Below are positions 36,369 to 45,524 of a stretch of DNA of 46,585 nt, one piece after another. The notes under the pieces are model-generated. The model worked only from the letters and a program-made list of their open reading frames with translations, did no database searches and was not told where the DNA came from. The translations under genes and the position numbers were made by a program. The number at the start of each line of letters is the position of its first letter. The stretch's first letter is position 1. Origin of the DNA: an uncultured Ignavibacteriota bacterium (GTDB lineage Bacteria > Bacteroidota > Ignavibacteria > Palsa-1295); the NCBI GenBank assembly GCA_903900335.1, contig CAIUMP010000003.1, positions 1 to 46,585 on the forward strand. Reading direction: 5' to 3'.

Positions 36369-36791
36369 TTATTTTGAAATCAGACCAGGATAAGGTATGC
36401 TCCCACTTCTCAAAAAATCAGCAAAAATTGCAGCATTTCGAAGCCCAGGATGTGCGTATGGGAGTTCAAATCCGGGCCCATAAAAGACAGTCACGAGAAT
36501 ACTATCTCTGCTATGAATGGCGGTCAACGCATACCCATTGCCTCCACAAAAGAAGCATGGTTGCTCTGTAGCAATTAGACTATCGCTGTCGATCACCACG
36601 GGGTACCGAGAGTAGCGCGCGATGAATAAGTGCGCACGGGACCACAGCGTATCAAATTGATCAAGGGGTGTTGATATCGTGTTGCCTGCGTTAATAACTC
36701 CAGTTAGGTATTTCCGCTCCAAATGATTTGGCACACCGCAAGACGTGAGCAATATCGACAATAGGCAGAAGTTAATTAGTCTCTTGAGCAT
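36369..36791 (-). CDS. Small lipoprotein of unknown function
   Basis: A 140-residue lipoprotein with the lipobox LLTSC after a short leader (MLKRLINFCLLSILLTSC). The ATG at 36791 is used; the GTG at 36800 only adds three residues. A CFFCGG motif in the middle could bind a metal or form a disulfide. I do not recognise the family. It lies 10 bases after the 1081-residue gene and may be cotranscribed with it. Confidence 0.7.
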   Translation of the reverse strand: MLKRLINFCLLSILLTSCGVPNHLERKYLTGVINAGNTISTPLDQFDTLWSRAHLFIARYSRYPVVIDSDSLIATEQPCFFCGGNGYALTAIHSRDSILVTVFYGPGFELPYAHPGLRNAAIFADFLRSGSIPYPGLISK

Positions 36792-36801
36792 GTAGCGCAC
36801 G

Positions 36802-39800
36802 TCAGTTCGTATCTACTCGCAGGTGCCCTTTCAAGGTACCATAATCTCCTGCTCCATATGGGGTAGCCCAGTCTGGGTCCTGTATGTGACCTTCAATCCC
36901 ATCGTCATTATGGCGGTAACCCCAAAAGTCAAGTTTGCCAACCCCAGTCCATTCTAAGTTGCCAACATAACGGAGATAACCCCAAGTAATCCGATGAAGA
37001 TCGTAGTCGCTCAGAACACCTGCGGCAAGCAAGATTGCCTGCAATGATAACCGTGCACCAGTGATTTGCGGCATCTGAAAGACTTTTCCATTTGCTAATC
37101 GAATCCAGCCCCATTTTGCATCGCCATAACCCTCTAATGTGAGAAGGGAGTATACTTCCGTTAAAAAGGTGAAAAAAGAATGCCAATTACCGATTCCACC
37201 ACCGCCCGCCCACCCGTCCAAATGTCCACCTATAACGCCGTCATCCGCAATCTTCGCCTGTGAAAAAAGGGTCGTATTTGTGGAGGTGCTGGCATCACAG
37301 TCAGCGGCTTCGAAGTTGTCGTGATCATCAATTGGATTAGTATTCCAAGTTGGGATATGGACGGAATCAAATATTACCCGATTTTGAGTTGAATAGCACA
37401 TTGTGCCACTGATGCAAAAATCGTTCAAATTCCGCGAACTTATCCCTAACCAATCCCATAGACCGTCATCACAAATGCCGAAGGGCCAGAACCATTCGAG
37501 TGTCCAAGTGACATCCGGGTTTTCAGATGAGAAATTGAGAGCAGCCGGATTCGCTAACTCTTCACCATTAGCACCCCTAATTGTTTGATCCAAGCCGACG
37601 TAAAGGTTAGCATCCTGTCCCTTCCAAAGAGGTATGTAAGTGTCCCCCAACGTAACCTTAACGGTTTGCGAGTCGATGGTAGCGACTGAAGGCACTTCGC
37701 GGCCAATGCAATACGATCCTGCAAAATTCCGGGACGCTTCGAATGAAATAGCATGGTTTCCTATCGTTTTGATGGGTCTGTCGAAGTGCAGCCTCAGATT
37801 CAGCGGGGTTGTCTTCTCCCACGCATCTCCCATACAAAGATTATTCTGTCTGTCTCCCCATGAATTAACAGGAATTCTCACGTCCTGCACTGTCCCGTTC
37901 CTCCACTGCTTCATCATAATAGCGTCCAATCGAGGCCCACTTGAAAAAACTGCACACGCGTGCTTATCCTCAGTCATCGACATCGTTAAGCTAGGAGTGC
38001 TGCTTGCTGTGTACGTGCTTCCCGTGGCCCAGTGGTTGAACCTGTATCCGTTTGTTCCTCCGCACGTCAGTGCGACGTCAGCATCGCAGTCGTACGTTAT
38101 CACGTATGAAACCTTATTCGGAGGAGACCAGCTGGAACTGGCAATCTCGCACTTGGCCCCAAATGTTGACAACCTGCACCACATCCGATCACTCGCCGTT
38201 GTGCTTGTAAGCAGAGTACCCGCAGGCATCTCATTCCGATCCATTACGAGGTCAACGATCAACGTCCGTTTAAGCTTAGCAAGCTTAAATGTAACATACA
38301 AGGGTGGGGATGTTGTCATAAGGGGCAATTCCGGTGGGGTGAAAGTACCATCGCCTCCGGCTGCAAAGAGATCTTTTACATGTCCTTTCGTAGCGGGGTA
38401 GTATTTGTGCTCTCCGATCTGGTACCATTCAAGCCCGTATCTACTGTCGAGAATATGCACAGTAGCGCTGTATAGACCCGGACCAGGCGTCGGGTTCATA
38501 TTGATAACGCCCGTTGGATCAGGAAGCAACTCTGCCGCGTTGCTCCATGGCCATGTCACACCATCAATTATCATCTCAGGAATTGCAGAAGTGTAGGGTG
38601 GCATTGGTGGTTTGGGGCCGAAAACCGCATATGCCCACTGATTTCCTGACAGTTGAAGTTCGGCATCAGGGCACACCGAGCCGTCCACGTTCGGATCAGA
38701 GGAACTCCAATTAGAAAAGGTCAGCGTCGATGAAAACGCATGTAAAGTTACGAACTTGTCTCGCTCCACAAGATAGCGGCAAGTATCGCCACAGGTGTCA
38801 AGCAGAGGAGCGTGACAGTCCATCGCACCACTTTCCACTTGTAGATATGCGCCCAGTGAGCTCCCAACTGCCGTAACCCCAACCTTCAACGTATCAAACG
38901 GCGCAGGGCCATAAAGAGCGGTAGCTGTAACATCTCGCAACTGATCTGGGCTCAATGAAACAAAAATATTGGAGTCTGTCGAGTTATTAATCGCCACAAT
39001 CCCTGGGCAACTCCATCTCTTGAATACCGCGCAACCCACCCTTCCCGGGGCGCGAAACTCCGCCGTGTCGAATGCATTGATGATCTTTCCGAGGGCATTT
39101 GTGTCAATGATCACAGTGCTATCATTTATCAGAAGTGGCTCTTCGTTGATATTTGGATCGAAGTGGATGGTGGGAAGTGTTGCAAGTCCATCAGTAGCGG
39201 CGGCCAGTACGTTGAGCCTATAGCTCTTGCGAACGGAGAAGCCGAAGGTTCGGTCCTGAGAAGAATCACCGGTCAATCCACTCAGAATTATCTTCGCGTC
39301 ATATTTCCTACCAAGTTCGAATGTGACAGCTGGCAAAGCATGCAGTACCGAACTGTCGGCCACGTCAAGCCAAGCTACGGTTGGAATGATACTGTCGGTA
39401 GCGACCAGCGTATCGTAGGCGCTGTCGTAAGTAACACTGGGTCTAGTGAGGGAAAGCAGAGGACCAGCCGAAGTATTTGTGCTATCAAGCTTACTTGTGA
39501 ATCGTGCCGTCAACGTATCATGAAGGTGAATCCAGCCTCCCGAATCAATGAAAGACAAATCGAACAGCTTTGGGGGAAGGGCTACAGTCGTGAAGGTCTG
39601 CCGCGCGACTGTGTCCGAAACCTGCAGCGTATCTCCCATTGAATCGACACGAAGCCCAATTAGAATTGCTTCAAATTTTTGTCCGTTCGGCAACGGTTCT
39701 GGATGAAACTCAAAGGTTGTGTCATCGATAATATTCCCAGTTCCGTTCGCAGCAAATACCTGCCAGGAAGTGTCACCGAATCCAGTGTATATCTCATATG

Positions 39801-40047
39801 GTATGACACAAACGGTCGGAAAATGTAGGTGCGTGCTATCAGTCCAGTAGCGGTGAAACCATACTGAAGTGGTATCAATCTTCCACCTCGTCACAATCCT
39901 CAAGGTGGGCTGAATGGAGGTGCCTACTGTGCTGGCAGGTTCTGTAAACCGCGCAAGCGGCTGTGCCTTAATAGGTGCCCCCCCCGAAAACCATGAAAAT
40001 CGTAACAACCGCGAGAAACCGAAGTGTGTGTCGCATGGGTCAATCAT
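36802..40047 (-). CDS. Large secreted Ig-like/InlB-repeat protein, frameshifted leader
   Basis: A 1081-residue protein with repeated bacterial Ig-like domains near the N terminus (LARFTEPAS...TSIQPTLRI...) and InlB B-repeat-like modules (YRFNHWATGS...). It is rich in Ser, Thr, Tyr and Trp, with no recognised enzymatic motif and no T9SS sorting tail. The open frame starts MIDPCDTHFG, which is not a leader. In another frame, the ATG at 40036 gives a good signal peptide (RFLAVVTIFMVFGG) that runs into the G8 tract and stops at 39968. Deleting one G would join the leader to APIKAQ, a normal cleavage site. The gene is thus either switched off by the tract or carries a sequencing error. Confidence 0.7.
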   Translation of the reverse strand: MIDPCDTHFGFSRLLRFSWFSGGAPIKAQPLARFTEPASTVGTSIQPTLRIVTRWKIDTTSVWFHRYWTDSTHLHFPTVCVIPYEIYTGFGDTSWQVFAANGTGNIIDDTTFEFHPEPLPNGQKFEAILIGLRVDSMGDTLQVSDTVARQTFTTVALPPKLFDLSFIDSGGWIHLHDTLTARFTSKLDSTNTSAGPLLSLTRPSVTYDSAYDTLVATDSIIPTVAWLDVADSSVLHALPAVTFELGRKYDAKIILSGLTGDSSQDRTFGFSVRKSYRLNVLAAATDGLATLPTIHFDPNINEEPLLINDSTVIIDTNALGKIINAFDTAEFRAPGRVGCAVFKRWSCPGIVAINNSTDSNIFVSLSPDQLRDVTATALYGPAPFDTLKVGVTAVGSSLGAYLQVESGAMDCHAPLLDTCGDTCRYLVERDKFVTLHAFSSTLTFSNWSSSDPNVDGSVCPDAELQLSGNQWAYAVFGPKPPMPPYTSAIPEMIIDGVTWPWSNAAELLPDPTGVINMNPTPGPGLYSATVHILDSRYGLEWYQIGEHKYYPATKGHVKDLFAAGGDGTFTPPELPLMTTSPPLYVTFKLAKLKRTLIVDLVMDRNEMPAGTLLTSTTASDRMWCRLSTFGAKCEIASSSWSPPNKVSYVITYDCDADVALTCGGTNGYRFNHWATGSTYTASSTPSLTMSMTEDKHACAVFSSGPRLDAIMMKQWRNGTVQDVRIPVNSWGDRQNNLCMGDAWEKTTPLNLRLHFDRPIKTIGNHAISFEASRNFAGSYCIGREVPSVATIDSQTVKVTLGDTYIPLWKGQDANLYVGLDQTIRGANGEELANPAALNFSSENPDVTWTLEWFWPFGICDDGLWDWLGISSRNLNDFCISGTMCYSTQNRVIFDSVHIPTWNTNPIDDHDNFEAADCDASTSTNTTLFSQAKIADDGVIGGHLDGWAGGGGIGNWHSFFTFLTEVYSLLTLEGYGDAKWGWIRLANGKVFQMPQITGARLSLQAILLAAGVLSDYDLHRITWGYLRYVGNLEWTGVGKLDFWGYRHNDDGIEGHIQDPDWATPYGAGDYGTLKGHLRVDTN
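39978..39985. repeat. Eight-G homopolymer separating leader from gene body
   Basis: Eight C on the plus strand (G8 on the coding strand) lie within the N-terminal coding region. With seven or ten G, the signal-peptide frame from 40036 continues into the 1081-residue frame as VFGGAPIKAQ; with eight, it ends in TAA at 39968-39970. Such tracts are typical slipped-strand phase-variation switches, but homopolymer miscounts are also common in sequencing. Confidence 0.85.
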
Positions 40048-40137
40048 TTTTTAGGGTTCAATCATCTAACCCCACAGTATAGAAACGCAAAAAGTTCTCC
40101 CGGTTACAAAAATTCATGGAGAATTTTGGCGGCGTCG

Positions 40138-43100
40138 CTACCGCATCACCTGCACCATCCGAAATACCGTCTTCGATGGAGAGCGCAACACCAAACGATA
40201 TGCACCCGAGGAGATGTCATCTGTCCGATAACTCTCCGAGTATTCTCCCGGCTTCATCCACTCGCGTTTGAGCAGCTTCGCTGTGCGGCCGAGCACATCC
40301 TCCATCGCGAGCACCGTCTCTCCTTCTTCGGTCAACTCATAGTCAACTCGGAATTCGCCCAGCGATGGGTTCGGGCGCACACCTCGTATCCAGAACGCTT
40401 TGCCTGTCGTCGAGAGAAACGGCGCGCCGCACTCCCCGATCCGACAATACTCGCCATTGCGTGTCGTCACCGGAATGCTCGCGTTCGGGAAGTAGAATGT
40501 GTCGATCGTGAGATCGCTACAGGAATCCGAACTCGCGAGCGCCATGAAGTGCAACGTCGCGAGCACTCCGCTCGATTGTGTCACTGGGCCTGTCAGTGTG
40601 ATGATGCGGTCTGCGCCAACGACAACACCTGCTGGCGTTGATGCCTGTGGTGACAGCAGCGAAGCAACAAAGCGAATGTTCGCAACATAACTCAGCGCAC
40701 CACTCAGTGGCAGATTCGCAGAATTGATTAGCATCAGTGGAATATCAAGTGGAATCCCCGCCATGCCCGCGGCCCTCGATTGAATCGAGACGGACGCACT
40801 CGCGCCACCTGTACCACCAACGGAGAACGTCACCGGGTCGCTCGTCGCAGAGCAACCGTTGGCGTCGAAAACACTCACAGTGTACACCCCGCTTTGCGAG
40901 GGTGTGAATGTCTGCCCCATCGCTCCGGTGATTGGCACTCCACCCAGCAACCATTGGTACTGCGCCGCGCTCGATGAGGTCAATTGCGTGCTGCTCTGGG
41001 TAACAACAGGTTTGGCCGGAAGAGGATAGACTGTCACGGCAAAATTCTGTGATGTGCCATCACATCCGCTGGCGTCCGTCACGTGAACCGTGTAGTTGCC
41101 CGCAATACTCGTCGAATACTTCTGACTTGTTGCTGCGGGTATCGTACCACCATCTTTCGACCATTGGTAGCTGGAGTATCCTGCGCCGGCATCCAACATG
41201 ACAGAGCCGCCCTCGCAAAAAGCAGCAGGGCCACCGGAGGCGATTGTGGGGGAGAGGTGCGCGTCAATGGTGATCGGCATCCGCGCGCTTCCGTTACATC
41301 CATCGCTGGATACGTCCACCTGCAACGCGCCGGTTGCGGTCGCTCCCCACGTTACACTGATCTGGTTCGTACCCTGCCCACTCGTGATCGTACCAAGCGA
41401 CGGAGGGTTAATAGACCATGCGATGGTACCCGATGTGCTAGCGATCGAATAGCTGCCCGTGCTATTGACACACAGCGAGCTCGGACCAAAAATGACAGGG
41501 TGTGGCGAGGGATTGACCGTCACGACGACTGGTGTGGATGTCGCACTGCACCCGCTCTCATTCGTGGCGGTGACGGAATAACTGCCAGAGGTTCTCGCGA
41601 ACAGCGTCGAAGTGCTGTCCGGCAATATTGATGCGCCATTCCACCATCTATAATGATAACCGGCAGTCGCCTCAAGGCTGACAGAATCCCCGTCGCAGAT
41701 CGTCGTTGCCCCGGCTGCCGCGATCTGCACCTGTGGCCGCGGTTGAACCGAGAGCGTCAGCGGTTCGCTCGTCCCGCTGCATCCCGCGGCGTTCGTTACC
41801 ATAACGGAATACGTCCCACTCTTCGTTACGAAGATGGTTGGTGACGTCGCACCAGTGGACCATTGGTAGCCTGCGAACGTGCCCACTGGAGCAACTTGCA
41901 CGGAGTCACCCTGACAGAACGATGTTCGGGCTGCCTGCAAGATTGGGTGCGGCGCGCTGTCGGGCAGAATGGTCGCATGGAGTACTTTCGATGTTCCCGC
42001 GCAACCACCGCCTGTCATTACTCGTACAGAATAGTCTCCCGTCTTCGTAACGAGGATCGTTGGAGTCTTTTCTCCGCTAGACCATTGGTATGTGGTGTAT
42101 CCCGGTGCAGTTGAAAGCCGAAGCGTATCGCCAGCACAAACAGTCAGGGGCCCTGCCGCCGTGATTGGTGGATTCAGAGAATCCGAGACGACGACGCGGA
42201 CGGTATCCTGCGCAGTGCATCCAGCGGAGTTCTTCACAGTAACCGTGTAAAGCGTTGTCACCGAAGGTGATGCCACCGGTTGAATATTTGTCGGGTTGCT
42301 CAGGCCGGTCGTCGGAGTCCATTGGACGGTATATGGTAACGTACCCGTTTCTGATGCAGAGATCTTTATCGAGGAACCAGCGCAGATCGAAAGCTGCGGC
42401 CCTGCTGAAACTTTGGGAGCAGGCAGAACCGTAACGAACACCGAGTCCTGTGCTGTGCAGCCATGCTGATCCGATGCCAACACATAGTACATCGTGTTCA
42501 CCTTAGGTGAAGCGAACGCCGTGCTGGAATCGGTTCGATCAAGCCCGGCTGATGGCGACCACGCATAACTATAAGGCGCCGCCCCACTTGATGGAGTTGC
42601 GGTGATCGCTACCGGTGAACCCAAGCAGGTTGAACGCGTAGCACCAACCGACACCTTCGGTGGCGTGTACCATAGAACAGAGATCTGCTTGCTCGCCGTG
42701 CATCCGCTACCGTTAGTAACTGTTAGAGTATAGACGGTGGGCCCTTTCGGCGTTGCGATCGGCTGGGCGGAATCGGGATGGTCCAATGTGGATGCGGGAC
42801 TCCATGAATACGTGAGTGGAGCACCACCGATCGCGGAAGCCGGCAACCGGATGCCCCCACCAGGGCACACGCTGATAGCCGATTGCAGCGTTAGCTGAGG
42901 CGGTAACTTCACGATAAGTTGGAAGGTATCGGAACTGCCAAGGCAGAGATCCGGCCCGACGACATTCACATAATAATTGTATGTACCGGGAGTCGTTGGA
43001 GCTTGGAAAGAGAAGATATTGGAGTTCGGTGCGCCCTGAACCGGATCGCCGTTGAAGACCCATTGATACGTCGCAAAACCGGAGTTAGTAATGAGGGTGT

Positions 43101-45357
43101 CCCACACACCCGGGCATACGCTGCGAGGAGAGTTACTTCTGACATGAAGCTGCGGTGGTTCATCACAAAATTTCGCAATGAACGAGTTATACTCCCCATA
43201 AGGAATCGAATCATACGCACCTGGAGTGTTGTACTCATACCCTCGAGTCCCGGTAACGCCGCCGAGATAGATGTGCCCTTGTTGGTCAAGCCCTATCCCA
43301 TAGGCCCAGCCTCTCCTGCCATAATACGTCCCCCACTGGCGATGACCGCCGCTATCGAATTTGACTATCGTCGCATTCCAAGGACCAAGCAACGTTGTTT
43401 GATATTCCCCCGCCGTGGCGATCCCTGACTGGCTCTCGGTATAGCCACCGGCAAATAAATTCTCGGCAGAATCGAGCACCGCTCCCTGAAAATAATCCAA
43501 TTGCGATCCGCCGTAATAGGTCGCCCATATCCGGTGCCCAAGCGAATCAAACTTGGATAGGAATCCGTCGGGTTTGCCACCGCGGGTTGTTTGAAATGCT
43601 CCTGTTGTCGCGATGCCATCCTCACCGACGCTTCCGGCAAGATACAGGTTGCCATATCGTCCCGCGACGATCCGGCTCATGTTCGATGTTGTGGAGTCGA
43701 ACAAAAAGGTGGACCACACCAGTGAACCTGTCGGAGACCACCGAGACAGGTAGTTCGACCCCACGGCCGTTCGGAACGCGCCTGTTGTTGTCATCCCTGT
43801 CGAGTCGGTTGTCGTTCCACCCAGATAGATTGTGTTGTACTTGCCAACACAGACCTTCGTCTGGTCCTCAGCGTAGAACGTCCCGTAAAGCGTTCCCCAC
43901 TGCTGCACGCCTCCCGGCGAGAACTTTGTGAGGTATGCCGCTTGCGTTTCCCAGACAGGATGCCCATTGATAATCCTGACCGTCAGCGAGAGCTTTGTAC
44001 TCCCCGCGGTTCCTATTCCTGAGACAGCATTCGTAATACCCGCATTAAGAATATTTTGATCACTGTCGATCGCCACGCCCGTCCCGTTCGTTACTGCACC
44101 ACCGCCGTAGCCATTGATACCAGTGCCTCGAATATATGTTCCCCAACGGCGTGCACCGCTGCTGTCGAACGATGCCAGAAAGCCATTTGTCGAGGCCGAC
44201 CCGAATGATGGTTGATACGATCCTGACGAAGCAATCCCATTGGTACTGGACGTGAACCCAGTGATGACCATGCCCTTTAGGCTATCGCACGCAACGCCCT
44301 TCGCCCAATCCACACTGCTGCCACCATAGTACGTTGCCCACCGGATTCGTCCATCCGGCCAGAAGCGAGCCAGGAAGATATCAGTGTTACCACCGAATGT
44401 CGTTTGATAGGCACCCGTGGTCGCAATGTACGAGGTGCAGTCGGTGATCCCAAGCACGTCGACACTTCCTGAGCGGTCAACAGCAAGGTCGAACAGGTCA
44501 GTCGTAATCGTATCATGTCCACCGAAGTAGGTGCCCCACAACCGTTGGGGATCAATGATCAGATCAGCGTTAACATCGAACGAACCTGTCACAAAACCGA
44601 GCGTGGATTCGGAGAGGGAGAAACTGCAATCAACCTTGCGCTCTCCCTGATACGCATTCGGCTGCAACTCCGTCATTTCCCCGAATGGAGTCGTCAAACG
44701 GAATGCCCCTGCCGTGTTGATCGCGAGGGAATCCGCATGGTCATACGCCAACCTGATCTGATCTGGATTTCCACCGGGATGCACAATGAAATCATATTCC
44801 ATCGGAGTCTGCGATGCGGCGTTCGCATAAACCACCATGTCAATGTGGGGATAAACATCGCGATACACTAATCTTCCAAACCCCGGCACATGGGTGATTC
44901 CATCGGCGCATTGTGCGAGATAATAGTTAGTATAACTTTCACTCGAATCACTCGCTTCGATCTCCAGATTCGGGTTGGCATTCGTGAATTGAATGTCCAC
45001 GCGGTACAAACTCACGGAGTCGCGTCGGACGAGAGAATCTATCACATGCGAATCGCTAAGCGTTGCCAACGAATGCGCCATTGGATGCTTCGTAAAGACA
45101 TAATGAAACCCGCGCCTCGTGAAGTAGAAGATAACGCCGCCGTGCTGAGCGGTGTACAGCACTTCCGGCATAGCGTTGCCGAACTGGTCGGCAAGCTGCC
45201 CACGATTTGGTATGAATTCGAGGACGTTCGACGCTGTGGTATAGCGGCTCGAACTCGGCAAGACACTGGAGGAATCTGGGTGCTGAAGAAGCTGTGCACG
45301 AGAATCCGCCGACGTAAATACCGCGAGAAAGAGAAGGAGGAGAATTGACCGAACCAT
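40138..45357 (-). CDS. Giant SBBP/PKD-type surface protein with T9SS sorting domain
   Basis: A 1739-residue secreted protein. After a signal peptide (RSILLLLFLAVFTSADSRAQ) comes an N-terminal domain of the DUF7948 type (FIPNRGQLADQFGNAMPEVLY). SBBP beta-propeller repeats follow (WGTYFGG, RWATYYGGSSVDWAKGVACD). Then there is a long run of Ig/PKD-like modules with paired cysteines (VCPGG..., ICAGSSI...). A cohesin-like domain (ADRIITLTGPVTQSSGVLATLHF) precedes a C-terminal T9SS sorting domain (GVRPNPSLGEFRVDYEL ... AYRLVLRS). The ATG at 45357 is used over a TTG at 45369. It is likely an adhesin or extracellular matrix protein exported by the type IX system. Confidence 0.87.
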   Translation of the reverse strand: MVRSILLLLFLAVFTSADSRAQLLQHPDSSSVLPSSSRYTTASNVLEFIPNRGQLADQFGNAMPEVLYTAQHGGVIFYFTRRGFHYVFTKHPMAHSLATLSDSHVIDSLVRRDSVSLYRVDIQFTNANPNLEIEASDSSESYTNYYLAQCADGITHVPGFGRLVYRDVYPHIDMVVYANAASQTPMEYDFIVHPGGNPDQIRLAYDHADSLAINTAGAFRLTTPFGEMTELQPNAYQGERKVDCSFSLSESTLGFVTGSFDVNADLIIDPQRLWGTYFGGHDTITTDLFDLAVDRSGSVDVLGITDCTSYIATTGAYQTTFGGNTDIFLARFWPDGRIRWATYYGGSSVDWAKGVACDSLKGMVITGFTSSTNGIASSGSYQPSFGSASTNGFLASFDSSGARRWGTYIRGTGINGYGGGAVTNGTGVAIDSDQNILNAGITNAVSGIGTAGSTKLSLTVRIINGHPVWETQAAYLTKFSPGGVQQWGTLYGTFYAEDQTKVCVGKYNTIYLGGTTTDSTGMTTTGAFRTAVGSNYLSRWSPTGSLVWSTFLFDSTTSNMSRIVAGRYGNLYLAGSVGEDGIATTGAFQTTRGGKPDGFLSKFDSLGHRIWATYYGGSQLDYFQGAVLDSAENLFAGGYTESQSGIATAGEYQTTLLGPWNATIVKFDSGGHRQWGTYYGRRGWAYGIGLDQQGHIYLGGVTGTRGYEYNTPGAYDSIPYGEYNSFIAKFCDEPPQLHVRSNSPRSVCPGVWDTLITNSGFATYQWVFNGDPVQGAPNSNIFSFQAPTTPGTYNYYVNVVGPDLCLGSSDTFQLIVKLPPQLTLQSAISVCPGGGIRLPASAIGGAPLTYSWSPASTLDHPDSAQPIATPKGPTVYTLTVTNGSGCTASKQISVLWYTPPKVSVGATRSTCLGSPVAITATPSSGAAPYSYAWSPSAGLDRTDSSTAFASPKVNTMYYVLASDQHGCTAQDSVFVTVLPAPKVSAGPQLSICAGSSIKISASETGTLPYTVQWTPTTGLSNPTNIQPVASPSVTTLYTVTVKNSAGCTAQDTVRVVVSDSLNPPITAAGPLTVCAGDTLRLSTAPGYTTYQWSSGEKTPTILVTKTGDYSVRVMTGGGCAGTSKVLHATILPDSAPHPILQAARTSFCQGDSVQVAPVGTFAGYQWSTGATSPTIFVTKSGTYSVMVTNAAGCSGTSEPLTLSVQPRPQVQIAAAGATTICDGDSVSLEATAGYHYRWWNGASILPDSTSTLFARTSGSYSVTATNESGCSATSTPVVVTVNPSPHPVIFGPSSLCVNSTGSYSIASTSGTIAWSINPPSLGTITSGQGTNQISVTWGATATGALQVDVSSDGCNGSARMPITIDAHLSPTIASGGPAAFCEGGSVMLDAGAGYSSYQWSKDGGTIPAATSQKYSTSIAGNYTVHVTDASGCDGTSQNFAVTVYPLPAKPVVTQSSTQLTSSSAAQYQWLLGGVPITGAMGQTFTPSQSGVYTVSVFDANGCSATSDPVTFSVGGTGGASASVSIQSRAAGMAGIPLDIPLMLINSANLPLSGALSYVANIRFVASLLSPQASTPAGVVVGADRIITLTGPVTQSSGVLATLHFMALASSDSCSDLTIDTFYFPNASIPVTTRNGEYCRIGECGAPFLSTTGKAFWIRGVRPNPSLGEFRVDYELTEEGETVLAMEDVLGRTAKLLKREWMKPGEYSESYRTDDISSGAYRLVLRSPSKTVFRMVQVMR

Positions 45358-45524
45358 GAAAAGACACAAAGATTTAGTTGACCTCTTCTAATGTTCTGCC
45401 TTTCAAAATAATGCCCGAGCACGGCCCCGCTCCACAGTGGATCCGTCCAGAACCCAACACTTTAGACGGTTCGACAATCCTGACTACTAAACCTGACGGC
45501 AACACAGCGCGTATATTTGCGACA

